NCBI GenBank assembly: GCA_002408345.1
Contig: DHRX01000121.1
Span: 10,727 to 16,754, forward strand
Length of the DNA: 6,028 bases
Source: Firmicutes bacterium UBA5301
GTDB taxonomy: Bacteria > Bacillota > UBA5301
Direction of reading: 5' to 3'
Both the position numbers and the translations under genes were made by a program. Of this stretch, positions 6,023 through 6,028 are shown in pieces. Position 1 is the stretch's first letter. Each line of letters starts with the position of its first letter. The notes under the pieces were generated by a model that was not told the origin of the DNA, ran no database searches, and saw nothing but the letters and a program-made list of their open reading frames with translations.

Positions 6023-6028
6023 ACGCCA
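6012..6028 (+). CDS. argR: Probable start of arginine repressor ArgR/AhrC, cut by window edge
   Basis: GTG at 6012 opens a frame reading M-K-S-K-R before the window ends, overlapping nadK by 11 nt. A GAGGT ribosome site sits 8 nt upstream. Short basic N-termini of this kind (MKxxRQ...) are typical of ArgR, and argR commonly follows nadK in Firmicutes in the order dxs-tlyA-nadK-argR-recN. Only five codons are visible, so the product is inferred from position rather than from sequence. Confidence 0.45.

Noticed and set aside
1..6028. Insertion sequences, CRISPR arrays, tRNAs, prophage or toxin-antitoxin genes
   Set aside because: None was seen. All genes are housekeeping or OLE-linked and codirectional, with no terminal inverted repeats or repeat-spacer pattern.

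Overview
The window reads as a conserved chromosomal block of a Gram-positive, probably anaerobic or spore-former-type Firmicute (Clostridia or an extremophilic Bacillus relative). Every gene is on the + strand with purine-rich Shine-Dalgarno sites. The gene order is ispA - divergent-PAP2 gene - large structured RNA - small membrane-protein gene - dxs - tlyA - nadK - (argR start). This order is the best taxonomic clue. I cannot name a species.

Layout: 3-770 is the 3' part of a farnesyl/geranyl diphosphate synthase gene whose start lies outside the window. 786-1232 encodes a 148-residue divergent PAP2 (DUF212/YuiD-type) membrane protein. 1233-1912 has no protein gene. It holds a near-consensus sigma-A promoter (1248-1276) followed by a highly structured RNA of about 610 nt whose ends pair with each other (1293-1302 with 1884-1894). 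Its size, closing helix and neighbours identify it as OLE RNA (Ornate, Large, Extremophilic). 1913-2449 encodes OapA, the membrane protein partner of OLE RNA, carrying the DxxxD motif. dxs follows (TTG start at 2465 preferred over ATG at 2450), then tlyA overlapping dxs by 8 nt, then nadK (5162-6022). In the last 17 bases a GTG start with a good ribosome site probably begins argR.

Functional reading: Dxs makes DXP, the entry metabolite of the MEP isoprenoid pathway, and IspA builds the C15 prenyl diphosphate. The divergent PAP2 protein may dephosphorylate a lipid or prenyl phosphate (inference). The OLE RNA-OapA pair sits between these isoprenoid genes and forms a membrane-associated ribonucleoprotein in the species where it has been studied. 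TlyA (rRNA methylation), NadK (NADP supply) and ArgR are common Firmicute companions of this cluster. No terminator is visible between the RNA and nadK, so one long transcript from the OLE promoter, with or without RNA processing, is plausible. Read-through from ispA is also possible.

The most exciting content is the OLE RNA-OapA system. It is a described class, not a new one. New observations specific to this copy are: an 8-nt stretch inside the RNA complementary to the oapA ribosome-binding site, two mutually exclusive long-helix pairings for one segment, a self-complementary hairpin loop, and an internal near-duplicate of a 13-nt motif.
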